From assembly GCA_004794785.1 (NCBI GenBank), contig SJOL01002753.1, forward strand, positions 71,510 to 135,509: 64,000 bases of DNA. The letters are read 5' to 3'. How positions within the stretch are numbered: position 1 is the first letter of the stretch; every line of letters begins with the position of its first letter. Positions 37,420 to 50,045 of the stretch are shown here, in pieces. Below the pieces are notes generated by a model, which worked only from the letters and a program-made list of their open reading frames with translations, searched no databases and was not told where the DNA came from. Source of the DNA: Opisthorchis felineus. Its lineage: Eukaryota > Platyhelminthes > Trematoda > Opisthorchiida > Opisthorchiidae. The translations under genes were made by a program, and so were the position numbers.

Positions 37420-39660
37420 TGCTCATGTGAACTTCACACAGTCTCTCCTGAAAGGTTGACCAATAAGTAGAGGTCCGACACATACTGTCTCCTGGTCGCC
37501 CGGGTTGGAGGTTGGAATAACTGGCAATTTTTTCTTAAAATTTTGGTTTACTCGAGTAGTCTCAGACCAAAAACCGGTGCCTGGAGGTTAGGCGTTTTAG
37601 CCAAAGGCTTTGGTTGATCATACTAATGGTCCTCCTGTCAAGGTTCGAAAGCCCCGGTAGTATCTCAGCCCACACACAAACATCAACTTTACAGATAAAG
37701 GTACCTTCATGCTACATCGGCCGTCACGTGGCGACATCATCCGCTGTGTACAACAGGGTGGACTGTTGATTCTTCCCGTCTTTCTTCATTGTTATCTCTT
37801 AGCCTCAGTCCTGTCCCATTTGACGGTCACCCTTATGCAGACCCCAACTATGGGCACTTCAGTCAAGCAAATGTGAACTGACATAGTGCACTCCGCTGCT
37901 CAAATCAGCCTCTCTCCGTCCGTTATTCAGGTCCACTTCTCTTGTTTCTATTGCAGCCTCTAAAGTGAGAACACTTAGGCAGATCAGCCAACAAGCCGCT
38001 ATTATACCTACACTAAATACTATTTCGGTCGATATCTCCTGCATCTGTGAAACCCGAATAAAAGACCCAAGTACATTGGTGGGCTTACGCCCTACCCCTT
38101 GCTATCTAGTAGACGCTACAGACTACAAAATTCTAGTGGTTCTAAAACCACTGCAACGGTCGCACCGCTGTTGGTGTAGTCTTAAAGTCGCCAGCCAAAG
38201 CTTCGTTGTTTGACTGGCTACCTCTGTGATGCCCGAATTTCTACTTTGATAAAAACTCGCACTGCCCGAAATAAACGCCGCGTTTGTCGTGTCTACTTAT
38301 GCACCAACGAAATGTAGCACCGATTCATTGAAAGACACCTATAGAAAACTGATGACTCTCCTGCTTAACATGAAGAACTTCGATGTCGTCGTAATAACCG
38401 GAGATTTCAATGCACATGTAGGATGCCCCAGTTCGGTAAAACATGCCTCGGTGGTATGTTTACCTGAAAGCAATAGGCGATGATAATAGTGAACGTATTT
38501 CATTTCACCTGTTCACTTTGATCCATTGTCTATGAGTGTGGGTCCTCCCTCATTTGATGAAGTACTGCTATGCCTTTCTGCGTTGAAGCGCCATCTGTTG
38601 CTGGACCAGAGTTGCTCAAAATACAAGTGAATGTCTACTTTCCGCTTTGACCAGGTCGTTTGCACTCATTTCGGAACAGGAACGTGTTCCAGAGAGTTAG
38701 GCTCAATTGTTTGACGTTCCTGTGTTCAAAAGACCTACAAGAACCGAGTTTTTCAAACATAGGATTGCAAATCACGCGGATGTCATAACACAGCTGTCAC
38801 TGATGTCATCATGGAGTGCACACTCCAGGGGACCGTGGAATAAGGTAACAAAATAACGCCTGGAGAGAGCTGAACAGATCGAATTATTTAGATGAAATGG
38901 TTCTGTTGTTTGACAACTATTTGTCCGCGTAGAATATTTTAAACAGAATACCGGAGATGGTCCCATGTTTTAGCATGCTTTTTTCTTCAACATTTCCAAT
39001 CCACATATGCCTCTCTGAAACTTCAGAATGAGGAGCCTGAGTTTGCTGATTGGTTCAAGTATCTTGGCAGCTCTATTGGCGGTGACCGTATTGTAATATA
39101 TAAAGTTAATGCGCGGATAATCAATTCGCGAGCGGTGTTCACGACATTGCTTCATTTGTGGAGTTTCTCTGGACCATCTATACAAGCTAACTGCAAGAGA
39201 ATTCTTACTCCGTGGTTGTGCGGCTTGCCCCCCCCCCCGCCCCGATCCAAGGACCCTAGATGATTTCAAGTGTTTCATCCCCGGTGTCTCTGTAGCATAG
39301 CAAGAGCTAACTCTCTGCAGTGGGTACACAACAAGATGGCGCCTATGAGGGTACTTGGCAATTAATTCGATTCCATAGAGCAACAGTTCAAACTTGCCGA
39401 GAAGCGGTACTAGGGGCATGTACAACGTATGCTCAGCCATCGTCTACAGAAGAAAGCGTTGGTTTATGTTCCTACTGATTATTGACCAAAGGTTAGCGAA
39501 GGACAGGCCATGACATGGCACCGTGAAATGAAATCTGCTGCCATCAGTCTTAGTGCTGTGGGATCTTCGCACCTTCCTGTCTGGGGCCCACGTGCTCCTT
39601 GGAAACCCTGCAGGACGTGGCGAACAACCTAGTGGCGCGCATCCTGTCATTTCCTAGCCG
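37420..39660 (+). mobile_element. LINE copy with endonuclease and 3' end, internally deleted
   Basis: From about 37450 the sequence parallels the 59.0-kb LINE: a GGTTG...CTGTCTCCT...GGTTGGA block, the CGGTAGTATCTCAGCCCA block and CATCGGCCGTCACGTGG. An endonuclease follows in pieces: LRQISQQAA, then CETRIKD with the catalytic Glu (38048-38068), then ITGDFNAHVG (38395-38424), the GDxN motif. The catalytic reverse-transcriptase core is missing. Near 39050 WFKYLGSSIGGD is the YLGS block after the polymerase core. Near 39500-39640, AMTWHREM and HLPVWGPRAPW match the usual LINE C-terminus. Stops and frameshifts abound. The element is dead; the class (RTE/CR1-like) is inferred from memory. Confidence 0.7.
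39223..39244. repeat. Poly-C run
   Basis: Eleven C followed by G and further C, inside the decayed LINE C-terminal region. The frame is broken around it. Confidence 0.9.
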
Positions 39661-40904
39661 GACTGCTCAGCTACAGTTCACCTGTTGTGCGCTGGGCCCA
39701 AATTAGATGAGTTTCTCAAGGGACGCTGGAGTGGACGCTGATCGCATCTTACTTTGACATGATGTTCAGATGGATTTATTTTAATGCTGCTCAAAGGTGT
39801 GGACACCTTATCCCTGATGGTTTTCTGCAGGGGCATAAGGCTTCTCCGATAACTCCCTAACATCCCCTTTTCTTTTTACTCTTCACTAAGTCCTTCTCCC
39901 GTGGCTGCATGGCAATTAAACACCAGTATGTAGTACTGTGTATTGCTGTCAATTAGAATAGTTCCGTTTTATTTCGCGATCTGTAGAATTTGTTTAATGC
40001 GTCGGGAAAACCAATCGAGTCGCTCCAGCTTGCATATATGACCACATGCAGATTTGTTAATCCGTGTTTTTTTTTTGGGGGGGGGTGGTCCTGAGACACA
40101 TCTCTCTCTCATATCAGATATCGCACTTCAGAGCCTGGCACAACCAAGTCCATGCACTCCTGATGACCACCAACAAAATCGAAACTGGAGTGCAGTGGCC
40201 CAGCCCTTTATTGTGGACTAACTAGAATAAACGATGCAATTCAGATGGATGTTATGTGAATACGAAAAGCCTATTTGTGTTTCGTACATTCAAGTATATT
40301 TGAAAAACAACAAGTGCTTGTCTACACAGGGAAGACCATTCAATTGTCCCAGTCTATATATATAACTTGGTGTTAGACGGGTACATCACAGTATCAGACC
40401 ATCAAGCGTGAACTGTATATAAGTCTCAGTTCTTTTGTCTTTGAAAGTTCACGAGCCCACAGCAAACCACTTACCTTGAGCATAACATTCTCTGTCGACG
40501 AAATGTAACCCGAAATTGTACAGTAGAGATTTAACAGATCTGTATGTTTCGCGATTTTAATTAAAATGCAAAGGAAAACGAATATGCACAGAAATTTCGG
40601 GAGCATAGAGTAGTCATCACTGGGGATCAACCTACTTGTTTTCATGTCTTCAAGCCAGTGTGTTGGCTGTAAATGTTCTGAATTAAGCCTGTGGTTTCCG
40701 AAGAATTGAGCTGCAACGTTAGTAATTGTTGCATTCAGACAATTGCTCATGACAGTTATGAACAAAAGTGGGTTATATAGTTAAAACGTTTGGTTCCCTT
40801 CAGAAACGTGAAAGCATGAGGGAGTACGGTCGTGCAACAATATAGATCCAGCTGCTTGCTCCAAATCAGCTATTTACTTATAACTGGTGCACAAAGCTGA
40901 TCTC
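39661..40904. other. Non-coding stretch with a T10G9 run
   Basis: A run of ten T followed by nine G lies at 40067-40085. Nothing else is recognised. Confidence 0.45.
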
Positions 40905-41620
40905 GATACGGGCTATGTGGATGGTACTTTTGTTGCCCCAGCTGAAATCAACAAGCACGAAGCATGCTGGAACGCCTGATTTTTCTGAATCCCTGCCAGG
41001 CTGATATTCACGGAAGGACGTGAGGCAGAAGATTCCTTACATTTCCTGGATATTAAAGTTTTAAAGACTAAAGATGATTTACCAGCCAACAAGGCCTGGA
41101 CAGGAAGGTATGGTAACTTAAAAGGTTTTCATCCTCCTAGACTTGAAACAGCGCTGAAGCCAAGATACTCTGTTTTCAAAGGTGAAGTGAAGGTCTTTCG
41201 AGCCGTACTAACCTTGACACAGGACAATGGCTACCAAAGGAACGTGATTACAAGGTACAGGAAGACCATAAAGATAGGGAGATAACAGATGTTGCCTCTA
41301 GGAAGAGTGCTGTTATTATACTACTATTCAAAGGCGATCAGGATAGAAATGGGAAACGGAGTCGGTTGCGGTAGGCAGTTAACGCCGCTTTCAAGGTTGT
41401 TCTGAATAAAATGCGGTGAATCCTTACGAAGAGAGACCACACTGTTTAGTTCCCTCTTCAGATGTCTGTCTTTTACAGTGCAGTCGCAATTGCAGGAAGA
41501 ACTGTGCGACATTTTCCCACCAGAATTTCCGGACGTGTCTCACAGACTCTAGCATGCTGCCACCAAGCTTTGTTTTTGGCCGCTTCCTTGACCAAAGCGC
41601 ATACATGCAAATTCCAGAAG
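40905..41620 (+). mobile_element. Penelope-like element remnant (RT end and GIY-YIG region)
   Basis: Reading frame from 40914: YVDGTFVAPAEIN is the reverse-transcriptase motif C region, where Penelope-like elements carry YVDD; here the second Asp codon is GGT, Gly. It continues, after two stops, with FTEGREAEDSLHFLDIKVLK (about 41010-41069) and TGRYGNLKGFHP, the typical thumb region that follows. NGYQRNVITRY comes next. In another frame at about 41470-41560, IAGRTVRHFPTRISG and SQTL resemble the YIGxTxRxLxxRIxEH part of the GIY-YIG endonuclease that ends these elements. It is truncated at the 5' side, with stops and frameshifts, so it is inactive. Confidence 0.65.
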
Positions 41621-44600
41621 CGTTTATACTCTCATTTACTAAACATATGCCCCTTACCAATAAACCTAAACCGCCTGCAACTTTGTACTTTGGCAGTTAA
41701 GATTCGAAGCACTGAGTCCAATTTATGCAGTAAACCACAATCCCTGACCAGATCTACTTTACATCAGTAAGGCCAATAACGCTACTGTGATCCATGGCTC
41801 CGTTGCATTTGCAATAACTATTCCGGAACATTAGTGCTGTGATTATTTCATTTGTCGCTGGGTGTTCCTTTCCCCACACCTCTTGGCTAGTCTTAACAGT
41901 AAAAGTGACAGACGAAAAATAAGGCGAAAAGGTGAGATTGCTTATGTCCTGTGATTATGTTTCTTCTTGCTACCGTGTTCTAAATATGCATGCCTCTCAT
42001 TTATGACTACTCCACTACCAAACCAAACTAACGTGTTTTACTAGGGCTGTTGTGTGGTGGGAGTACCGCATTACAAACTGAATCCATGGTCCTACTTGGT
42101 CCGGTTTCATGTGATCGGCAAATAAACTGCTGAGGAGTACAAATACGACTTGAGCCAATTTATTCTACTGCACTCTGTGCTAAGCAAGGACAAATCATGC
42201 CACACTGTAACGCAGACTTTATCCAGCCGTAGCTTTCTTAGTGCATTTCAATAGGATTAATAGCTATCATCTGGCATTTACAAACTTAAGGTTCTCCGCA
42301 TTACTTGAATGCTGAGACGGAAATGTCCAACCGGGATAAATGATCACTAATATCAAATTTTTCAGGGCCGAGTCACACTTGAATGAACAACTAAATTTGT
42401 CACACAGGCGCTCAGATATTTGGAGTCTGAAAGTAAGTGTGGCCGGCCACATGCAACTGAACAATTGAGGGGGACCAGTGGGTGACTGGTGGGTGGTAAC
42501 TAAATCCGAGTCTACCCGTATTAGGTAGGTCTACTAACTGGCACATCTACATGAGGCGTAGCTGCCGGTGACTAGTACAACCATGCCAGGTGTATACTCC
42601 GTCGTTCACTATGGTTGGTTTCGTGTACTGTGGAACACTGTTTTTGGGTGCTACAGTTTGTCTTGAAGTGAACAGGTCACCGCCGAATTTCTGACACTGC
42701 GACTGAGCTCACCTCGGTTCGCTAATTTGCTGATTACCCTGGATTGCAGTCGATATTCCGAAGAGGTTTTTAACGTTTGAGGCTTGTGTAGTCAATATTT
42801 TAACATTCTACCCATAGTACAGCATTTGATAGAAGACGTTGATTTTAGACGAGTTTGACTTTGAGGAACTCCTAGAACAGTAGTTGCAATCAGAAGAATG
42901 ATGTCTATGGACCGTGATGTGAACAACCAACAATGCAAATGGATAAGACAAAACGCAGCTGATAAGGTGAGCGTGACCCATATAATAAATGCCTAAGCAT
43001 TCTGACCCCATGATCCACATTATGTGAACACCCCCCGCTCTTCAGCGGATAGTTATTTTGCCAACAGCTTTATGGATTTCATTTAAGCAAGGTTAGAACA
43101 GGAACACCCAGGGGAAGAGATGACAATACCAGCCTCACAAACGATGGAATAGGAAGCGACTGCATCCGAAGTGGAAGGCCGTATCTCGGATGAGTAAGTC
43201 TTACGACGATGTTCAACTGACGGGTGTTTGGTCAAAATCTGCAAGCGCTCATCCCTCCATTCGAACGGTCCATGACCGACATGGCTGTACAGTCTTGATC
43301 TGACCTGACGTACCTGAAGAAAGTTACACAGCGATGGATTGCAATCAACAGGTGTTCAGTGAAACTCTTGTTGTCTCCTCTGCAGGATGGTCCCAAATAT
43401 GCAAGAATTACGCGCAGCCTCAGGTTTCTCTGGACGAAGGGGTACCACCACTGAGAGTAAGATAAATGGTCCCTTCGGCAGGGTTGTAAAAGTTGCACAG
43501 CTCTATGAAACTGACGACGTGCGACGCCCCTGTCAGTTTTCTTGTGAGTAAGACTAATCAGGCCAGTCAGTAAAGTTCCAAAGAAAACCATTTTCTTACG
43601 CGCTCACGACGTACTTGCTACAAATAACAGTCCATATTCATATTCCCTTAATACAACAGCACCCGAAGCCCTCGTAGTCGAATTATCTATTAGCTGATAT
43701 ACCTTGAAGGATTCCGTCACTAACAGTGCGAATAAGTGATTGCAATAAGCACTGACTGTACACTTCCAACACTTTACCTACAGTACTTAGTTTTTTGTAG
43801 AGTTCAATTAAACGCGGCTGAATTTTTGAGGGTGATGTAGGATCTACTCTTTTGTGGATTTCATTTTTGCATGTTCTGACACGCTTTTTTCTCATGGTGC
43901 TGTTGTCATTAACACTATATTTGCTCACCGCAAAACTTCGCTAGTTTGGTTGTTTACAATGCATTTTGATTTGCTATTTTACAAGCTTCGGAGCTCTTGT
44001 GACCGAGATTCTTAACCTTTAAGGCTTCTACAGTCGTTTCTTTTACCCATACTACTGAATATGAAAAGTAAAGCTGGGTTTTCCATGAATTTGGCGCTGA
44101 TATTTTCATCTTTGGTAAAAAGCGACTCACGGAATACTGAATGTAGCAATATTGTCCGTAAACCCCACGAGGGTTTAAGCATATAATGTTATTCTTGTTA
44201 TGGCATCTCATGGAAGACTTTCAGGGAAACATAAAACTGAAACAAATTAAACGCCAGCATGACAGTTCCACGAAAGTAACTGAACTATACTCTCACTGGA
44301 GACTATACCATTTTGAAATACCAGCAGTTTTTCAGTCTACACTCGTTCAGTCGAGTTATTCACAGATGACTAAAATAAGCATAGTTTGGCAGAGTTTCGA
44401 CAATAAAAAGCAAGCCACTTAATGCTACATAAAGTCAAAATTCCATAAAGTATTCACTAGTATATTGATTTGATCTACTTTTGTAAGCAGTACTTTCTGT
44501 TTACTGTCTGTTCGGTAACACTTCGTTGTCTGCTAATAATTAAAAGAGGTCGGTTGTTTACATCATGCTTGCTGCTTAGTTCGTCACATGCTTTGACCCG

Positions 44601-47600
44601 TCTGGTTGTGGTGTTCGTCACACTGTTATTGCACAAGTAGTTTTGACTGGGGGTTATGACTGTACTACCTTCAACTTCCACCAGCCATGTGAATTGGTGT
44701 ATTGTACTGCATTACCTTTGAGTGGCCAAGATGAATGTGTTTAATCATGATTCTAATAAATGTCCAGTCTTAGAACCAAGATAAAATTGGGCTAGTTGTC
44801 AGCGCTGGTCAGTTCATTGGTGTTGGGCAGGTCGCTTTATTACTGAATGCCTTGTCATACAAAATACTATTTTTATCCAAATATACGGTTAGAGATATCG
44901 CCTAAAGTAAACTGTACTTCGCTTTCCTTTGCATAACCTCTGTAGAGTTCCCAACAATCAGATTGCCTTTCGACAACAATTGGCTTTGACTATAGGACGG
45001 ATCGTCTTATGGCCTCCAACATGATGTAGTAGAAGGGATGATCCTCCTCATTAAGCATCTTTAACTATATCTCTGCTTGGATGCAGAAGGTATGCAGAGA
45101 GTTACGATGACGCGGATGTTCAAGTTGGTATCATCCGGTAATATGTTTGGCCAAGTGCGCACCTGGATAGTCTCCAGTCTATTTTTTCGAGGTGAAGTAA
45201 TACGCTTCCTAACTCAAATTGGCAATCGTAACTTGTGAGGATAGATTTATCCATATGCTCGATGGAATATAAGATAGTGATGTCCTTAGAAGATCCTGAG
45301 TCCAAACTGGCAGTCAAGTTGTTTTACCCTGGTTCCCACATCTTAGGTGGGATCACAAGAGGGGGATTACCTCAGCTAACAATAGGCTTTGCAGCGGACG
45401 CACAGGTCTATCAAGCTCCCGACCTTTGTGTACCGCCTTATGGATGAGACCTGATCAATGTTCCGATTCTATATATTGAGTGGCCACCAGCCAAACAATC
45501 CTGGTTTGTTCGTTGCAAAATTTCTAATGTAGTAAGTGTGTATGAGGAGAATTCTCTATACCCAAACTGTACTTTGAATGTTGCAACTTTCCGACATCCA
45601 ATAAAGTGTTCATCAGGGCGTACAGCTGAGTCATTCAGCGATCTCAGAATGTCAAAGTATGAAGTACCAATATACTTGGTATAAAAATTATTTATCCTAC
45701 ATCGTCATTAGGCACTTCTTCGATGATTTGTTACCGCACGTCATGATGAAACCTGAAACGGCTAAAAATATGGACCAAAATGTTGTTGAGAATGATGATG
45801 ATAATGGGCGACTGCTGAGTTTGGCATGAGCCGGTAGCATGATTTATCATGATTCGCCTCAAAGTCAGAACACTCCTGTTGTCTCTCTCTAACATATTTT
45901 ATCATAAAGAGTGCAAGTGTCGTGTAATGTCAACGGAGTCATTTTTACGGCTCGCTAATGCGAGTTAAAATGGGGGAAAGCGACTTTACTAGATGGCAAA
46001 ATGTTGCAAGGATGGGAGACCCAAAAACTGTACAGGGGAAAGTTGAACATCCCCAATGCCTTATGAAACAACCAAAAGGTAAGGTCAAGTGTCTCGAGCC
46101 GGGTTAACTCGCCGGGTTAAACTCCTCATAGCTTCCATAATGTTGCCAGGCTATCCTGCGACCAAACCAGGTCATAATTACTCCAGTCTGCTTACAGCGC
46201 TACTTGTGAGAAAATGGTCTGCACTTGTGTTAAGAATGCAAGACATTTTTCGGAGAAGTAACAGTGACGGCGTAAAAGAATTTATTACTTGACCATTTTC
46301 GCACCCAATAATCCTTTTTTAGTTTTATTTTCTCCCCATTATTTTATCTCCAAACCTTGCACGCAGAAATGCTTTATGTAAGTGTTCATTTTACGCTGTT
46401 GGGCAATCACGCAATCGTCTCACTACCCTGGCCAAATGTGAGAACTTTTTGTTGATATTTCCTTACCATTTGTATACGTTAGGGTGGTTATTCCCCGTAG
46501 AACTATCTGTAATAACGTGAGCGACCTATGAGATGTATAAGGATAAAAAATGCTGACGTACGATTCACCAAAATATGTACCAAGGGAAATAAACTAGGAG
46601 TAAACATGAAAACCTCTCCGCCACATCTAATAGATGCACACAGTATAACACCACTCAGGTGAACACGAAAGATACAGAAGCTGAATCATTCAAATTACCG
46701 CCTCAAACAATGAAACATCTCGATCACAAATGCATTTTCTTGGTGGGCAAGAGAGAAATCAGTGGACAAGGTGGCACCTCCAGCGGAATAATCACTTCAG
46801 TGCATTAATTCAGCTAGTCTCTGTTCCACACGTGGATCAGGTAGCACTAGTTGTATGTAGTCATGAGAAATTGATATTAACTCATGAGGTTGAGGATAGT
46901 GTATTTTCCGTGGTCTATGGCTACAGCAGTCAAGATGCATGATAGACGGGATCAGCGTAGCCACCGTCCACGTCACGTATGCTTATCAGGTGACGTTAGA
47001 GACATAAACGAGGAAAGTTCATCAATATCAATATAACATAAAAACAGCGTCGGTGGTTCTGATTCCGGCTTTTTTTTAATCCTATTCGAAATTTCCGGAG
47101 CAATATCCCACAACTACTCGGTCAGAACCAGTAGTGCGGTGTTATTCTATAATGCACGCTTTGACAAGATCAAGTGGAAGCGATCAGTCTAGACAACTGG
47201 AGAGCTGTAGAGTATGGCTCCACACATAGTTGAATTAGTTTCTACTCTTGTTTGTTTTATACCTGCGTTTTGAAGGATATCCTGATGGAAACTGTGTTCT
47301 TGCCTGATGCCGTTGCCTATTACGACTGAGGCTGAGAAAGTTAAGTGGACCACAATAATTCCCACCAAAACGACGGGAAACATCGCCTCATGGGGGAGGA
47401 TTTCCTTCGCGCCTAGTTGTTTATTACTGGATTCCCTTTAGAAGAAACTCCGCACACGACGTACTTTCCCATAAGACCTCAGGTTGTGTCCTTTGTATGC
47501 TGAGAATAGCGTCTTTCACGCGAAATCTCCAGAAATGCCAAGATGACTGAGTGATAGGCCTGTTGTTGAGTCAGATAAAGAAACGGCAGTGGTATCCAAA

Positions 47601-48316
47601 GTGGGTTTCGCCTAGCAAGTAGTACCAAATAAAGACGACATCCTTATCTGACTGTGGTTGAGTAAGCTCGGTCCCAGTGAATGGCGAGTTATGCTCGAAA
47701 CTAATTTGTCTGGGTCCATCGGCGCTGGCTCAATAATGCCCGACGAAATTACACAAAATCCGCCTTCCTGCCACTTATATGCCTTTCTTGGATGACACTT
47801 TTGAGGCTCCGGACTGTTCTTGAATTGGTCGCTCCTACCCTTTTGCGCAGGGTGCTTTGGTCGAGCAGTTGATACTGAGCATCATTCAGCTGACAAAGTT
47901 TTGACGCGTTTGTTTACGGTGTTCATCGTATAAGTTCAATGATAGCAGTGAAGATCCCAGGCTAGTTAGGTATTCAGGAAATAATTTGCTGAGTAAACGT
48001 GATATGATAAGGATGTTAGATCCCAGAAATTCGATGAATTGGTGGTCGGCAAAAGTAAAGTGGATTGAACCCAAAGGAGTAACAACACCATAGAAGTATT
48101 CAGTATCACTAAGTGTGAAGTTGGCAACAAACCAAATGTGAGTTGCAGCATTTAGGACATGGGACACCAAATTCAGAAACGACCGAGTGAAGAAGAGACT
48201 GTCACTCGTCCATTCACTAGATCGGTTTAGCTTTCTTTTGCCTCGATAAGAATGCAACAACTCTCGGCAGAATTCATCCTACGTTATGATTCTACTTAGT
48301 TCGCTAAATGTTCTAC
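41621..48316. other. Long stretch with no recognised gene
   Basis: A GC-richer block lies at 43080-43580 (a 119-codon minus-strand frame with no family). A plus frame follows an acceptor (GAAGACTTTCAG) at 44222, and a minus-strand frame at 47886-48260 is open for 124 codons. None shows a named family. Frames of this size are expected by chance. Confidence 0.35.
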
Positions 48317-48597
48317 CTAACAGGAATTTAATATTACGTTGCGTGCAGTGGCGTCAAAATTTGTGTATTCAATCGCATGTTTTATAAAATCAGGAAAGTC
48401 ACTGTTCCTGCTTTTTAATTCCATCACTGACACATTATTGGGGATGGAGATTTTAAGCAAGCAGATTCTACTGAACCTGTGTATAATTCTTTCGTTTGGG
48501 CAAATTGTTATCAGCGTAGAATGACAACTAATTAACCTTAGTTTCACTTGCGCTGTCAGATGTGTCTGGTACAGCTTCACCTCAGATAATATCTGTT
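48317..48597 (-). CDS. Candidate exon, minus strand
   Basis: On the minus strand GCCTAGCGTTTTCAAACAG is a moderate acceptor. The frame after it stays open for 91 codons, with ILSEVKLYQTHLTAQVKLRL at its start and NFDATARNVILNSC at its end, and stops at TAG. G|GTAGAA at that point could be a weak donor. A further minus-strand frame (48260-47886) could belong to the same gene but is in another phase, with no clear acceptor. The family is not recognised. Confidence 0.22.
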
Positions 48598-48954
48598 TGA
48601 AAACGCTAGGCAGGCTAGTCTTCGGACGAGAGCGGGGTGACAAAACAGGCAGCAGTAGCTAAGTAGTCGTGGGTACGGTAAATCAGCAAGCGTTTTTCAC
48701 TCAGCTTTGGGTGGGCACTCCTTGTTTAACTACTTGATGTTTCCTCCGCATTTCTTTCTTCATTGTCTGAGGTTTGGCATCCGGGGACTTCACTTATGAT
48801 ATTGGATGATTTACTTGGTAAACTACAACATGCGTAGTGAAAACAAGGTTGAAACAATCGGTTCCGCGAACGAGAATGAATTGAAATAATACCGTGAAAT
48901 CCGGCAGACAAAGAAAGTAAAAAAACAACTTTGTTTTTACTAAAATACTCAGCT

Positions 48955-49245
48955 GAGTCCCAGTTTAATCTCTCGTTTATGATATTCTTCAAATGAATAT
49001 GCTGCACAGCGGTCACCTTCTGTTTCATTAGGGACGATATCTGAGGTATCGCAGTTCATCATCGAGACGGGCCACCATTCATAAGATTTTTGAGTGTAGT
49101 TCGTGAATTGTGTATAATTACGATTCAAGTGGAACCTAAGGTTGATGTAAAATCGAAAAGCTTCTAGCTGGTGAGACACAGGAAGGTATAAATTGGCCGT
49201 GGGTTGTCGAGGAGATTTCAGCAACCTTATAAATAATGTGTTTCA
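48955..49245 (+). repeat. Interspersed repeat family R1, copy e
   Basis: It begins with the core CTCTCGTTTATGATATTCTT and continues with ATATGCTGCACAGCGG, TCATTAGGGACGATATCTGA and GGTATCGCAGT, as in copies c and f. CCATTCATAAGATTTTTGAG (49075) is the family end block in one orientation. CGAGGAGATTTCAGCAACC then TTATAAATAATG (49207-49240) is the same block inverted, so this copy ends in a short inverted repeat. Confidence 0.55.
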
Positions 49246-49790
49246 GGATACTGTGGATTATTTTGGCATTTTGGTCGAACGTTTCGGCTCCACTGCGCCA
49301 GTAGTACTAGAAATTCAATGTCCCTCTCATTGTAGAAAAACAAACAAGAGGAAATCAGTCAAAACTGATTGCCGCCTGGGACCGTCGTCTTACAAATTTG
49401 AGAAGGAGACTGTATGCCTGAGTCTACGTTGGTTCTCCTGAACAAGGATTACTCAGAAAGAAGGATTTACTTGGTGACCTCTGGTCAAAAAATCCTGTTT
49501 GCTCACCGCTCTGACACACACCGCCTCACCTGCCACATTTCTTTTAAAATATTGTGAAGTGCTTAGGCGAGTCAAGTGATTGCTGACAATCTCTCTTAGA
49601 GCTAACGAAACCAAGACCATTCTAGTAAGGACACTTGCTATCACTGACGGAAATAATTTCCATGGGAAGAAAGACCGGAACATTACATCATGAACGCTGC
49701 CTTGTCAGCCCCACCAATTCAAGTTTTGGTCTAAATTTTCATAGAATTTAATTGCAAACCATTTTAGTTTTAAGGAAAAATTAGTGCACC
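49246..49790. other. Non-coding stretch, nothing recognised
   Basis: No match to a known element or clear exon. Confidence 0.4.
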
Positions 49791-49794
49791 CTCA

Positions 49795-50045
49795 GCATGC
49801 TTTTGCTCTCACAACCGGGGAGTTGTACGCACTGTTGGCTTCCTCGATTATGCCATTTTTCAACATCTCTGGGATTTGTTTATGAACCTCCTCCCGTAGG
49901 TGGAGCGGCAGTGAACGGGGGCCGTAAGGTTTAGGGCATTCGGACGAGAGGGGAATTTCGTGTTCAGTCCACGAGCAGAAGCCAAACTGATCTTCATCGC
50001 CTGTGAACAGTTCGGAGTATTCCTCGACCACGGACTGTACTGACG
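49795..50045 (-). mobile_element. Ty3/gypsy retrotransposon pol fragment
   Basis: The minus-strand frame 50130-49792 encodes, from about residue 31, VQSVVEEYSELFTGDEDQFG, then HEIPLSSECP, LPLHLREEVHKQI and EMLKNGIIEEANSAYNSPVV. This is the hallmark segment between protease and reverse transcriptase of Ty3/gypsy pol (HxIxLxxxxPI...RRxPLHLREEV...MLxxGIIxxSxSPYxSPVV). The match stops abruptly after SPVV, before any catalytic motif, so the fragment is truncated on its 3' side. No LTR was identified. The frame is intact over this piece. Confidence 0.8.

Noticed and set aside
38970..39440. 156-codon minus-strand open frame
   Set aside because: It is antisense to the recognisable LINE C-terminal region on the plus strand.
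47886..48260. 124-codon minus-strand open frame
   Set aside because: Composition is protein-like, but no acceptor puts it in phase with the neighbouring candidate exon, and such lengths are expected by chance.
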